64,000 nt of DNA. Origin: JACMNW01 sp031413495 (GTDB lineage Bacteria > Pseudomonadota > Alphaproteobacteria > Rhodobacterales > Rhodobacteraceae). The stretch's first letter is position 1. Every line of letters begins with the position of its first letter. Positions 42,463-51,327 of the stretch are shown piece after piece. Made by a program: the position numbers and the translations under genes. The stretch is from NCBI GenBank assembly GCA_031413495.1, contig JANOFE010000030.1, positions 22,507-86,506 of the forward strand. Direction: 5' to 3'. Below the pieces are notes generated by a model, which had not been told where the DNA came from, ran no database searches, and saw only the letters and a program-made list of their open reading frames with translations.

Positions 42463-43248
42463 ATGAAACTGACCGCCGCCCTTGCCGGGCTTGCCATGAT
42501 GTTGCCCGCCGCCGCGTTTGCCCAAGCTTTGCCTGATCTGGCAGGTAAGGAAATTGTGGTGGTGACGGAAAATGCGTATCCGCCATTGCAGTTTCTGGAT
42601 GCATCGGGTGCTGCGATTGGATGGGAATATGACGCGATGGCGGAAATTGCCAAGCGGCTGAACGTGGTTGTGAAATATGAAAACGTATCTTGGGATGCGA
42701 TGATCCCGGCGGTATCAGAAGGCCAGTTTGACCTGGGGATGACCGGGATCACCATTCGCGATGACCGCAAAGAATTGGTGGATTTTTCCGACCCCTATAT
42801 GCGGTCTGAAATGGTGATGCTGGTGCGCGGCGATGAGACGCGATTTGCCGATGCGAAGGCGTTTGGTGCCGTGCCGGAATTGCTGATTGCAGCGCAGCCC
42901 GGCACGACGCCGTTCTATACCGCCGTTTACGAAATTCTGGATGGCGACGAGGCCAACCCAAGGATCAAGCTGTTTGAGACATTTGGCGCGACGGTAGAGG
43001 CGCTGAAGGCGGGTGATGTTGATCTGGTGCTGACCGACGGGACCGCGGGGGCCGGGTATGTCGAGGCATCAGCCGGCGGCTTGAAGATTGTCGGCGACAA
43101 GCTGGGGGTCGAGGATTTCGGGTTTATCTTTCCGAAAGGATCAGATCTGGTTGCCCCGATGAATGCGGCCATCGCCTCGATGCAGGCGGATGGCACGATA
43201 GAGGCGCTGAACAAGACCTGGTTCCTTGATTACAAGCTGGGTCAGTAA
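42463..43248 (+). CDS. Amino-acid ABC transporter substrate-binding protein
   Basis: A 261-residue periplasmic binding protein (SBP_bac_3). A signal peptide (LAGLAMMLPAAAFAQA) precedes the mature domain: VTENAYPPLQFLDASGAAIG, WDAMIPAVSEGQFDLGMTGI, and VDFSDPYMRSEMVML. It should bind a polar amino acid or related amine. ATG at 42463 has AGGGAG upstream. It precedes one permease gene. Confidence 0.92.
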   Translation: MKLTAALAGLAMMLPAAAFAQALPDLAGKEIVVVTENAYPPLQFLDASGAAIGWEYDAMAEIAKRLNVVVKYENVSWDAMIPAVSEGQFDLGMTGITIRDDRKELVDFSDPYMRSEMVMLVRGDETRFADAKAFGAVPELLIAAQPGTTPFYTAVYEILDGDEANPRIKLFETFGATVEALKAGDVDLVLTDGTAGAGYVEASAGGLKIVGDKLGVEDFGFIFPKGSDLVAPMNAAIASMQADGTIEALNKTWFLDYKLGQ

Positions 43249-43291
43249 ACCCTGAAAGCTGGCCCTGAGGGAAACCTTGGGGCCTTTTGCT

Positions 43292-44089
43292 ATGATGCCC
43301 CCCACGCACCAAAAAGAAGATTTCCCCTACTGGCTGCTGATCGTGGCGGCGGTGGGGTTGTATCTGTTTTACCGGGTTATCGCGGATGATCTTTATGCGC
43401 AGGTTTTGGCGACGTTGGGACGCGGCATCTGGACGACGATCTATGTAACGATCGTGGCCTATACGCTGGCAAGCCTGATGGGGCTGGGGTTGGCGTTGGC
43501 GGCGCTGTCGCGGTTCATCGTTTTGCGGCAGGCGGCGCGGCTGTATGTCGAGGTGGTGCGCGGCATTCCGATCATCGTGCTGCTTTTGTATGTGGCGTTT
43601 GTTTTGGCGCCGGGTTTGGTGGTGTTCTGGAATTGGGCGACCGGGTTTCTTGGGTGGGAGCCGTGGAAAACGCGGGACTTTCCGTTGCTGTGGCGGGCGG
43701 TGATTGCGCTGACGATTGCCTATTCGTCGTTTCTGGCGGAAATTTTTCGTGCCGGACTGCAAGCCGTTGACAAGGGGCAGGTGGAGGCTGCGCAGACGCT
43801 TGGCCTGAACAGTTGGCAGCGGTTCCGGCATGTGGTGTTTCCGCAGGCATTTCGGATGATCTTGCCACCGTTTGGCAATGATTTCGTGGCGATGGTGAAG
43901 GATTCGTCGCTGGTGTCGGTGCTGGGGGTGGCGGATATTACGCAGCTGGGGAAAGTGACGGCGGCGGGGAATTTCCGGTATTTCGAGACCTATAATGTGG
44001 TGGCTTTGATTTATCTGACGATGACGATTTCGCTAAGCCTCGTTTTGCGGCGGATTGAGGCGCGGATGCGGGATAAGGGCAAGCGGTAA
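43292..44089 (+). CDS. Amino-acid ABC transporter permease
   Basis: A 265-residue HisM/GlnP-type permease. Five or more helices surround the conserved cytoplasmic EAA loop (EAAQTLGLNSWQRFRHVVFP, ~170), and VRGIPIIVLLLYVAF is the typical TM motif. It appears with only the binding protein; no ATPase or second permease follows, so those must be elsewhere. ATG at 43292 is used; a TTG at 43277 with GAGGG is an alternative start. Confidence 0.9.
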   Translation: MMPPTHQKEDFPYWLLIVAAVGLYLFYRVIADDLYAQVLATLGRGIWTTIYVTIVAYTLASLMGLGLALAALSRFIVLRQAARLYVEVVRGIPIIVLLLYVAFVLAPGLVVFWNWATGFLGWEPWKTRDFPLLWRAVIALTIAYSSFLAEIFRAGLQAVDKGQVEAAQTLGLNSWQRFRHVVFPQAFRMILPPFGNDFVAMVKDSSLVSVLGVADITQLGKVTAAGNFRYFETYNVVALIYLTMTISLSLVLRRIEARMRDKGKR

Positions 44090-44102
44090 CACGTGTGTTA
44101 TG
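44086..44102. repeat. 17-bp palindromic site, copy 2 (inverted relative to copy 1)
   Basis: GTAACACGTGTGTTATG is the exact reverse complement of the site at 21134-21150. It overlaps the permease stop (TAA at 44087-44089). The AT-rich gap to the peptidase (44090-44273) holds a repeat copy (44194-44218) and no gene. Confidence 0.6.
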
Positions 44103-44193
44103 GATTTTATCTAATTGATATATATGAGTTTTACTATTGGAGGTAAGACGGAATTAACCCTGTTACCGCGCAGGTCGGTTGGACGGGCAAGAT

Positions 44194-44218
44194 GAGTATT
44201 TTTGCGAAAAGGAAGCCG
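44194..44218 (+). repeat. GAGTATTTTTGCGAAAAGG-type repeat
   Basis: Matches the arms at 3597-3621 and 3777-3797 (about 22 of 25 positions with the first). It lies in the leader region of the M3 peptidase gene. Confidence 0.55.
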
Positions 44219-44273
44219 GGGCTGGACCTTGCGAGGGGTGCGGCCTAGCTATGTTTGCAAAGGGAGATTTGGC

Positions 44274-46289
44274 ATGACCAATGCATTGCTGGGCCTATGG
44301 AGCGGAGACTTTGGGCTGCCACCGTTTGCCGCGATCACTGATGCGGATTTTGCGCCGGCGTTTGAGGCGGGGCTGGCAGAGGCCCGCGCCAATATTGCGG
44401 CGATTGCGGGCAATGCCGAAGCGCCGAATTTTGCCAATACGATTGAGGCACTGGAACTGGCGGAGGGGCTTTTGGACCGCGTGGGGGGTGTATTTTACAA
44501 CCTTGCGGGGGCGGATAGCACGGAGGCACGTGAGGATTTGCAGCGCGATCTTGCCCCGAAGATGAGTGCGTTTGGGTCTGAGGTGACAAACAACCGGGCA
44601 CTGTTTGCGCGGATTGAAGCGCTGTGGGCGGGGCGGGACGATCTGGCGCTGACGGCGGAGCAGGCGCGCGTCTTGCAGCTGTATCGGCAGATGTTCGTGC
44701 GGTCTGGCGCGTTGTTGCAAGGGGAGGCATCGGCGCGGTTGACGGCGGTGAAATCACGCCTCGCGGTGTTGGGGACGGCGTTCAGCCAAAACCTGCTGGC
44801 GGAAGAGCGCGAGTGGTTCATGGAGTTGGGGGAGGGTGATCTGGAGGGGTTGCCGGAGTTTGTGGTGGCGAGCGCCAAGGCGGCGGGGGCGGAAAAGGGG
44901 TTCGGCCCGATTGTAACGTTAAGTCGGTCTTTGATTGTGCCGTTCTTGCAGTTTTCACCTAAGCGCAAGTTGCGGCAAAAGGCATATGAGGCTTGGGTGG
45001 CGCGGGGGGCCAATGGCAATGCGGCGGACAATCGCGGCATTGCGACGGAGACGTTGGCGTTGCGGGAAGAACGCGCAAAACTGCTGGGCTATGCATCTTT
45101 TGCCGATTTCAAGCTGGAGCCTGAGATGGCGAAAACGCCTGCCGCCGTGCGCGATTTGCTGATGCGGGTATGGGAGCCTGCCAAGCGGAAAGCCAATGAG
45201 GATGCTGCGGTGCTGGAAGCGATGATGCACCGGGACGGGGTGAACGGTGATCTGGAGCCGTGGGATTGGCGGTTCTATTCCGAGCGGCGCAGGTTGGCCG
45301 AGCATGATCTGGATGAGGCGGTGTTGAAGCCTTATCTCAGTTTGGACGCGATGGTGGGCGCGCAGTTCGACTGTGCGAACCGCTTGTTCAGGTTGGAATT
45401 TCAGGAGTTGCCTACGCCGCTTTATCATCCGGATGCGCGGGCCTGGGAGGTGACGCGGGCGGGCGAACATATCGCCGTGTTTATTGGCGATTACTTTGCG
45501 CGCGGATCAAAACGGTCGGGGGCATGGTGTTCAGCGATGCGGTCACAGCGAAAGTTGGGCGGCGAGGTGCGGCCTATCGTGGTGAATGTGTGCAATTTTG
45601 CCAAGGGAAGCCCAAGCCTGCTGTCTTATGATGATGCGCGGACGTTGTTTCATGAATTTGGCCATGCGCTGCATCAGATGCTGTCGGATGTGACTTATGG
45701 CTTTGTGTCGGGCACAAGCGTGACGCGGGATTTTGTCGAACTGCCGTCGCAGCTGTATGAACACTGGCTGGACGTGCCCGAAGTGTTGGAAAAACACGCG
45801 CGGCATTATGAGACGGGCGCGCCGATGCCAGCCGATATGTTGGCGCGGTTGCTGGCGGCGGGAACCTATGATCAGGGGTTTGCGACGGTGGAATTTGTGT
45901 CATCGGCGCTGGTGGATCTGGCGTTTCATGAAGGGGCGGCTCCGGTTGACCCGATGGCCAAGCAGGCGGGGGTTCTGGCGGGGTTGGGGATGCCGAACGC
46001 GATACGGATGCGCCATGCGACGCCGCAGTTTGCGCATGTGTTTTCCGGCGATGGGTATTCATCGGGCTATTATTCCTACATGTGGTCGGAGGTGATGGAC
46101 GCCGACGCTTTTGCCGCATTCGAGGAGGCGGGCGGGGCGTTTGACCCTGAGGTGGCGGCCAAGTTGGAGCGGTTTATTCTGTCGGCGGGCGGATCGCAGG
46201 ATGCCGAGGCGCTGTATCTGCAGTTTCGCGGGAAAATGCCGGGGGTGGAGGCGATGCTGCGCGGGCGCGGGTTGTTGGAGGCGGTTTGA
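44274..46289 (+). CDS. M3 family zinc metallopeptidase (oligopeptidase/dipeptidyl carboxypeptidase)
   Basis: A 671-residue peptidase. The gluzincin motif is HEFGH (H460-H464; LFHEFGHALHQ), with the third ligand Glu in RDFVELPSQLYEHW about 25 residues on; YSSGYYSYMWSEVMDADAF is also typical. It is a cytosolic or periplasmic oligopeptidase like Dcp/OpdA; no signal peptide is seen, so cytosolic is inferred. ATG at 44274 has GGGAG upstream. A hairpin (46288-46304) follows at the convergent end. Confidence 0.93.
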   Translation: MTNALLGLWSGDFGLPPFAAITDADFAPAFEAGLAEARANIAAIAGNAEAPNFANTIEALELAEGLLDRVGGVFYNLAGADSTEAREDLQRDLAPKMSAFGSEVTNNRALFARIEALWAGRDDLALTAEQARVLQLYRQMFVRSGALLQGEASARLTAVKSRLAVLGTAFSQNLLAEEREWFMELGEGDLEGLPEFVVASAKAAGAEKGFGPIVTLSRSLIVPFLQFSPKRKLRQKAYEAWVARGANGNAADNRGIATETLALREERAKLLGYASFADFKLEPEMAKTPAAVRDLLMRVWEPAKRKANEDAAVLEAMMHRDGVNGDLEPWDWRFYSERRRLAEHDLDEAVLKPYLSLDAMVGAQFDCANRLFRLEFQELPTPLYHPDARAWEVTRAGEHIAVFIGDYFARGSKRSGAWCSAMRSQRKLGGEVRPIVVNVCNFAKGSPSLLSYDDARTLFHEFGHALHQMLSDVTYGFVSGTSVTRDFVELPSQLYEHWLDVPEVLEKHARHYETGAPMPADMLARLLAAGTYDQGFATVEFVSSALVDLAFHEGAAPVDPMAKQAGVLAGLGMPNAIRMRHATPQFAHVFSGDGYSSGYYSYMWSEVMDADAFAAFEEAGGAFDPEVAAKLERFILSAGGSQDAEALYLQFRGKMPGVEAMLRGRGLLEAV

Positions 46290-46304
46290 GGGGCGCTGCC
46301 CCTC
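46288..46304. terminator. Hairpin at convergent gene ends
   Basis: GAGGGGC/GCCCCTC with loop GCT begins inside the peptidase stop. It lies between the peptidase and the AraC-type gene and lacks a T-run, so bidirectional termination is possible but unproven. Confidence 0.45.
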
Positions 46305-46320
46305 GCGCGTGCCGCGCTCA

Positions 46321-46347
46321 CCCCGGGATATTTGTGAACAGATGAAA
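46321..46347 (+). repeat. GGATATTTGTGAACAGATGAAA repeat, copy A
   Basis: Begins CCCCGGGATATTTGTGAACA and ends GATGAAA. Sister copies at 51101, 51249 (inverted), 59432 and a degenerate one at 38401. Confidence 0.65.
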
Positions 46348-46351
46348 TTGG

Positions 46352-47314
46352 TTAGGATTGGCGGAGTGTGCTTGGAGCCGTTCCAAACTGGCGTTGAAAC
46401 GCGCGGGACAGGGTGGAGGCGGAGCTGAAACCCGTGCGCAAGGCGATATCGGCGAGTGGGTGGCGGGTGTCGGTGATCAGGCGGCGGGCGGCGCTTAGGC
46501 GCAGTTGCAGGGCGTAGGCACCGGGAGTTTGGTTCAGGTTTTGGCGGAACAGGGTTTCTAAGCGGCGGGTTGAGAGGTTCAGCGCAGCGGCGATTTTTGC
46601 TGCGGGTTCGGGGGCATCCAAGGCTGCCTCCATCCGGGCGACGGCGGCGGCGACGCGGGGATCAAGGCGCGGGTCGGATGGGGGGGTGATTTGGGGGGCG
46701 GACCCATCTTGGGCGGTGGTGATGAAGCTGGCTGCGACTTGCAGCGCCGTGGCTGGGCCGTGGCGGGTGCGGATCAGATGGAGCATCAGATCGGCGGCTG
46801 GGGCAGCACCGCCTGCGGTGAAGCGTTTGCGATCAATGACATAGCGGGTGGATTGCACGTCGATCTGGGGGTGGGCGGCGGCGAAATCCTCCAGGTCTTC
46901 CCAATGGACGGTGGCTTTGTGACCGTTCAGCAGGCCCGCGCGGGCCAGCACCCAGCCGCCCGCATCTATGCCGCCGATGGCCTTGAACCTTGGGGCCATC
47001 CGGAAGAGGTCGCGGATCAGGGAGGCGGTTGCCACCTCGGACTGGCGGTAGCCTGCGATGACGATCAGCGCATCGGCTTTTGCGGTATTCAGCGGGCCGG
47101 AGGACGGGAGTTCTATATCGCAGGTGAGGGGGATGGGATTGCCGTCTGGCGAGACGACGCGCCAGCGGTAGGCATCATGGCCGAGGTGGCGGTTGGCGGA
47201 ACGCAGGGGATCGAGGGTGCTGGCGACCTCGAGGATGCTGGCTTGGGGCAGCACGAGGAGGGCGATGGTGAGCGGGTCGGGCGAGGGGGCGAAGATTGAT
47301 GCGGTTTGTGCCAT
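46352..47314 (-). CDS. GlxA/CdhR-type AraC-family transcriptional regulator
   Basis: A 320-residue regulator. The N-terminal GATase1/DJ-1-like ligand domain (LTIALLVLPQASILEVASTL, IAGYRQSEVATASL, AIGGIDAGGWVLARAGLL) is followed by a C-terminal AraC DNA-binding domain (IAAALNLSTRRLETLFRQNL, ADIALRTGFSSASTLSRAFQ). CdhR, the carnitine-dehydrogenase activator, has this layout. Divergent, 71 bp from the BKACE gene, it is the likely activator of the carnitine/butyrobetaine operon. ATG at 47314 is chosen; its ribosome site is weak. Confidence 0.88.
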   Translation of the reverse strand: MAQTASIFAPSPDPLTIALLVLPQASILEVASTLDPLRSANRHLGHDAYRWRVVSPDGNPIPLTCDIELPSSGPLNTAKADALIVIAGYRQSEVATASLIRDLFRMAPRFKAIGGIDAGGWVLARAGLLNGHKATVHWEDLEDFAAAHPQIDVQSTRYVIDRKRFTAGGAAPAADLMLHLIRTRHGPATALQVAASFITTAQDGSAPQITPPSDPRLDPRVAAAVARMEAALDAPEPAAKIAAALNLSTRRLETLFRQNLNQTPGAYALQLRLSAARRLITDTRHPLADIALRTGFSSASTLSRAFQRQFGTAPSTLRQS

Positions 47315-47385
47315 GTATTGTTCGTAATATGCGATGCATGGGCTGGCAAGGGCGTTAGGGTGGATTGGAATATCGGGAGGATGCG

Positions 47386-48297
47386 ATGCCATTAGCAATG
47401 AACCGTGAGGTGTTTATCACCTGTGCTGTGACCGGATCGGGCGGCACGCAAGACCGCAGCCCGCATGTGCCGCGTTCGCCTGCGCAGATTGCGGAGTCGG
47501 CGATTGCGGCGGCGAAGGCAGGGGCGGCAGTGGTGCATTGCCATGTGCGCGACCCGGCGACGGGGAAGCCTTCGCGCGATCTGGCGTTGTATAGGGAAGT
47601 GACGGAACGGATCAGGGATAGCGCCACGGATGTGGTGTTGAACCTGACGGCGGGGATGGGCGGCGATCTGCTGTTTGATGGGACGGAGCGCATGGTGGCA
47701 GGCGCGCGGTCTGACATGGCGGGTGCTGCCGAACGGGTGGCGCATGTGCTGGAGTGCAGACCGGAAATTTGCACGCTGGACTGCGGCACGATGAATTTCA
47801 ACGAGGCCGATTATGTGATGGTGAACACGCCCGGTATGCTGCGCGATATGGGCGCGCGGATGCGGGATTCTGGCGTGCGGATTGAGATTGAGGCGTTTGA
47901 CACCGGGCATTTGTGGTTTGCCAAGGAGCTGGTGCGCGAGGGCGTTATTCCGGCGCCGGTGTTGGTGCAGCTGTGCATGGGTGTGCCGTGGGGTGCGCCG
48001 GACGATCTGAACACCTTTATGGCGATGGTGAACAACGTGCCACATGATTGGCATTGGTCGGCGTTTTCTATCGGGCGCAATCAGATGCCCTATGTGGCGG
48101 CATCGGTGATTGCCGGGGGCAATGTGCGGGTCGGGTTGGAGGATAACCTGTGGCTGGATAAAGGGGTTCTGGCGACGAATGCGCAACTGGTGGAGCGGGC
48201 GGTTGGGATTATTACGGCGCTGGGCGCGCGGGTGATTACGCCTGCCGAGGTGCGCGCGAAGCTGGGGTTGGTGAAGCGGGGGATGGTGGGCCGGTAG
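47386..48297 (+). CDS. BKACE (DUF849) 3-dehydrocarnitine cleavage enzyme
   Basis: A 303-residue beta-keto-acid cleavage enzyme. The zinc-binding segment is AAVVHCHVRDPATGKPSRDL (two His), the family start is VFITCAVTGSGGT and the C-terminal part is VRVGLEDNLWLDKGVLATNA. Known BKACE enzymes condense a beta-keto acid with acetyl-CoA to give acetoacetate and a shortened acyl-CoA. Beside a carnitine dehydrogenase, the substrate is 3-dehydrocarnitine, giving betainyl-CoA. ATG at 47386 has GGGAGG upstream. Confidence 0.9.
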   Translation: MPLAMNREVFITCAVTGSGGTQDRSPHVPRSPAQIAESAIAAAKAGAAVVHCHVRDPATGKPSRDLALYREVTERIRDSATDVVLNLTAGMGGDLLFDGTERMVAGARSDMAGAAERVAHVLECRPEICTLDCGTMNFNEADYVMVNTPGMLRDMGARMRDSGVRIEIEAFDTGHLWFAKELVREGVIPAPVLVQLCMGVPWGAPDDLNTFMAMVNNVPHDWHWSAFSIGRNQMPYVAASVIAGGNVRVGLEDNLWLDKGVLATNAQLVERAVGIITALGARVITPAEVRAKLGLVKRGMVGR

Positions 48298-48307
48298 GCG
48301 TAGGCTG

Positions 48308-48427
48308 CCCCCCCACCCTGACCCTCCCCCACAAAGGGGGGAGGGAAGCGTCTTTGTGGTTTAGGGCGGTCATGTAGAAGAAAAGGGCGACCCCCTCCCC
48401 CGTAGTGGGGAGGGATGGGGTGGGGGG
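48308..48427. repeat. GC-rich inverted-repeat block between BKACE and carnitine dehydrogenase
   Basis: Two hairpins (48322-48345 and 48391-48414) plus a long-range complement between 48308-48332 and 48405-48427. Together they make a strong cruciform or RNA fold inside the operon. It may uncouple expression of the two genes. No gene lies in this 160-bp gap. Confidence 0.6.
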
Positions 48428-48457
48428 ATAGACCCCGAATTATCATAGGGACGGAAC

Positions 48458-49921
48458 ATGGCACGCAAGGCGGCTATTATTGGCGGTGGGGTTATCGGCG
48501 GCGGCTGGACTGCGCGGTTTTTGCTGAATGGGTGGGATGTCAGCGTTTATGATCCGGGGCCAGCGGCGGAGCGGAATGTCGCGGTTATGCTGGCCAATGC
48601 GAGGCTGGCGGTGCCTGCGCTGACCGATGTGCCGATGCCGCCTGAGGGGCGTTTGTCTTTTGCGGGGACGATGGCCGAGGCGCTGGAAGGTGCTGAATAT
48701 GTGCAGGAAAACGTGTCGGAGCGGCTGGAGTTGAAGCATGCCGTCTATGCCCAAATGCAGCAATCGAACCCGGATATTCTGATCGGGTCTTCGACAAGCG
48801 GCTTCAAGGCGGTGGATTTGCAAAAAGGAGCTGTGGCACCGCAGAATATCATCGTGGCGCACCCGTTCACTCCGGTTTACCTTTTGCCGCTGTGCGAGAT
48901 TTCGGCATCGGCTGCGAATACGCCGGAGGTGATTGCGCGCACCGTTGAAATTGCCCGCGATATCGGCATGTTCCCCCTCGTGATGCGCAAGGAAATCGAC
49001 GCTTTCATCGGCAGCCGCTTCCTTGAGGCGGTCTGGCGCGAGGCGCTGTGGATGCTGAAGGACGGTATTGCCACGACTGAGGAAATTGACGACGCGATCC
49101 GCATGAGCTTTGGCTTGCGCTGGGCGCAGATGGGGTTGTTTGAGAATTACCGCATTGCAGGCGGCGAGGCCGGGATGCGGCATTTCATGGCGCAGTTTGG
49201 GCCGTGCCTGCAATGGCCTTGGACCAAGCTGACCGACGTGCCGGAATTTAACGACGAACTGGTCGATCTGGTGGCGGGGCAGTCGGATGCGCAATCGGGG
49301 CATATGCCGATCCGTGATCTGGAACGGTTACGCGACCAGAACCTTGTGGGCATTTTGCGGTCATTGAAAGACCGAAATGTCGGCGCGGGTAAGGTTCTGC
49401 GCGAGCATGATGAGCGGCGTCGCGCGGCGTTTCATGATGAGCGGCGCGGCGCGGATGGCGCGCCCTTGGTGATGGCGCGGATGCAGGTGTTGCCTGCATG
49501 GATCGACTATAACGGCCATATGACCGAAAGCCGCTATCTGTTTGCATCGTCGGAAACGGTGGATGCGTTTTTGCGGCTGATCGGCGCGGATCTGGACTAT
49601 GTGAAAACCGGGTTCAGCTATTACACGGCGGAAACCCATATCATGCATCTGGGCGAGGCGAAGGTTGGCGATGCGCTGGCGGGCAGCGTTCAGGTGCTGG
49701 CGGCGGATGACAAACGCCTGCGGGTGTTTGTGCGGATCATGAAGGGGGATGCTTTGGTTGCGACGCTGGAGCAGATGTTGCTGCATGTGGATATGGCGGC
49801 GGGTAAAACCTGTGCCGCACCGGATGCGATTCTGGCGCGGCTTTTGCCGATTGCCGAGGCGCATGCGGGGCTGGCCATGCCGGAAGTGGCCGGGCGGTAT
49901 ATCGGCAAGCCGAGGGGATAA
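48458..49921 (+). CDS. lcdH: Bifunctional L-carnitine dehydrogenase / betainyl-CoA thioesterase fusion
   Basis: A 487-residue fusion. Residues 1-~325 are a 3-hydroxyacyl-CoA-dehydrogenase-type enzyme: AAIIGGGVIGGGWTARFLLN (NAD) and AHPFTPVYLLPLCEIS (catalytic His). From ~339 a hotdog thioesterase begins: MARMQVLPAWIDYNGHMTES and the acid residue region ETVDAFLRLIG. The combination matches the fused carnitine dehydrogenase/thioesterase found in alphaproteobacteria. It oxidises carnitine to 3-dehydrocarnitine; the hotdog domain can release betaine from betainyl-CoA. ATG at 48458, 3 nt before the next gene. Confidence 0.92.
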   Translation: MARKAAIIGGGVIGGGWTARFLLNGWDVSVYDPGPAAERNVAVMLANARLAVPALTDVPMPPEGRLSFAGTMAEALEGAEYVQENVSERLELKHAVYAQMQQSNPDILIGSSTSGFKAVDLQKGAVAPQNIIVAHPFTPVYLLPLCEISASAANTPEVIARTVEIARDIGMFPLVMRKEIDAFIGSRFLEAVWREALWMLKDGIATTEEIDDAIRMSFGLRWAQMGLFENYRIAGGEAGMRHFMAQFGPCLQWPWTKLTDVPEFNDELVDLVAGQSDAQSGHMPIRDLERLRDQNLVGILRSLKDRNVGAGKVLREHDERRRAAFHDERRGADGAPLVMARMQVLPAWIDYNGHMTESRYLFASSETVDAFLRLIGADLDYVKTGFSYYTAETHIMHLGEAKVGDALAGSVQVLAADDKRLRVFVRIMKGDALVATLEQMLLHVDMAAGKTCAAPDAILARLLPIAEAHAGLAMPEVAGRYIGKPRG

Positions 49922-49924
49922 GTC

Positions 49925-51088
49925 ATGGATTTTGGTCTGTCCGAAGAACAGCAGATGATCGTGGATACTACGCGGGCGTTTGTGGAGCGCGAGCTTTATC
50001 CGCATGAGGCGGAGGTGGAACGCACCGGGCATTTGCGGCCTGAACTGACTGCCGAGATTAAGGCAAAGGCGATAGAGGCCGGGCTTTATGCGGCGAACAT
50101 GCCTGCCGATGTGGGGGGCGCTGGCCTTGATACCCAGACATGGCTTTTGTATGAAAAGGAACTTGGGCGGGCGAATTATGCGCTGCACTGGACCTGCGTG
50201 GCACGGCCGTCGAATATTTTGCTGGCTGGCACGGCGCTTCAGCGCGAGAAGTATTTGTTCCCCTGCATTCGCGGTGAGAAATCCGATTGTCTGGCGATGA
50301 CGGAACCCGGCGCGGGGTCTGATCTGCGCGGCATGAAGGCGTCGGCGCGGCAGGACGGCGGTGATTGGGTGCTGAACGGCACCAAGCATTTCATCAGCCA
50401 TGCGGATATCGCAGACTTTGCGATTGTGTTCATGGCCAGCGGTGAGGAAGCCACGCCGAGGGGTGTGAAAAAGCGGATCACGGCGTTCTTTGTGGACAAA
50501 GGCACGCCGGGGTTCACGGTGCGGGATGGGTACCGGAACGTGTCGCACCGCGGCTATACCAATGCGGTGTTGGAGTTTAACGACTGCCGCCTGCCTGCGG
50601 AGGCGATTTTAGGCGAAGTGCATAAGGGCTTTGAGGTGGCCAATGCCTGGCTGGGGGCAACCCGGTTGCAAGTGGCCGCAACCTGTCTGGGCCGGGCCGA
50701 ACGGGCGCTGGGGCTGGCGGTGGCTTACGCGGCGGAGCGGGAGCAGTTCGGGCAAAAGATCGGCAAGTTTCAAGGCGTGTCCTTCAAGCTGGCCGATATG
50801 GCGATGGAGCTGAAGGCGGCGGAGTTGCTGGTGCGGGAAGCCGCGTGGAAGTTTGATCAAGGCACAGTCACCGAGGCCGATATGGCGATGGCGAAGTTGA
50901 AGGCAAGCGAAGTGCTGGCCTTTGTGGCGGACGAAGCCATTCAAATACACGGTGGCATGGGGTTGATGGACGATCTGCCGCTGGAACGCATCTGGCGCGA
51001 TGCGCGGGTGGAACGGATCTGGGAAGGCACGAGTGAGATTCAGCGGCATATCATCAGTCGCGAATTGCTGCGGGCGGTGGGGGGATAA
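49925..51088 (+). CDS. Acyl-CoA dehydrogenase, probable gamma-butyrobetainyl-CoA dehydrogenase
   Basis: A 387-residue short-form acyl-CoA dehydrogenase. FAD site CLAMTEPGAGSDLRGMKASA; middle VLNGTKHFISHADIADFAIV; C-terminal IQIHGGMGLMDDLPLERIWR with ARVERIWEGTSEIQRHIISR. It should desaturate gamma-butyrobetainyl-CoA to crotonobetainyl-CoA. Specificity is inferred from the operon (carnitine dehydrogenase, ligase, CaiD). It starts 3 nt after the fusion gene. Confidence 0.9.
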   Translation: MDFGLSEEQQMIVDTTRAFVERELYPHEAEVERTGHLRPELTAEIKAKAIEAGLYAANMPADVGGAGLDTQTWLLYEKELGRANYALHWTCVARPSNILLAGTALQREKYLFPCIRGEKSDCLAMTEPGAGSDLRGMKASARQDGGDWVLNGTKHFISHADIADFAIVFMASGEEATPRGVKKRITAFFVDKGTPGFTVRDGYRNVSHRGYTNAVLEFNDCRLPAEAILGEVHKGFEVANAWLGATRLQVAATCLGRAERALGLAVAYAAEREQFGQKIGKFQGVSFKLADMAMELKAAELLVREAAWKFDQGTVTEADMAMAKLKASEVLAFVADEAIQIHGGMGLMDDLPLERIWRDARVERIWEGTSEIQRHIISRELLRAVGG

Positions 51089-51100
51089 GAACTTTTGATG

Positions 51101-51286
51101 CCTCCGGCGGGGATATTTAGGAACAGATGAAACGAAATGTTAACCTATCTGCGCAATTTTAAGATCACGGTACAGGCGGGGACGCCGATGACCGTAACAG
51201 GTGAAGCGTTCCTGCTCTCGGTTACGGGGGCAGGACGTCGCCTTTTGCTTTTCATCTGTTTGAAAATATCCTCGGGGGTCCGGGGG
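51101..51286. repeat. Inverted pair of GGATATTT...AACAGATGAAA repeats bounding a short segment
   Basis: Copy B (plus, 51101-51132) and copy C (minus, 51249-51286) face each other across about 115 bp inside the operon. The enclosed part shows only a small unlikely ORF (51137-51331). Confidence 0.65.
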
Positions 51287-51327
51287 TGGAAAACCCTCGG
51301 CGGGTTCAGCAAGCAAGTGTGTTTTTC

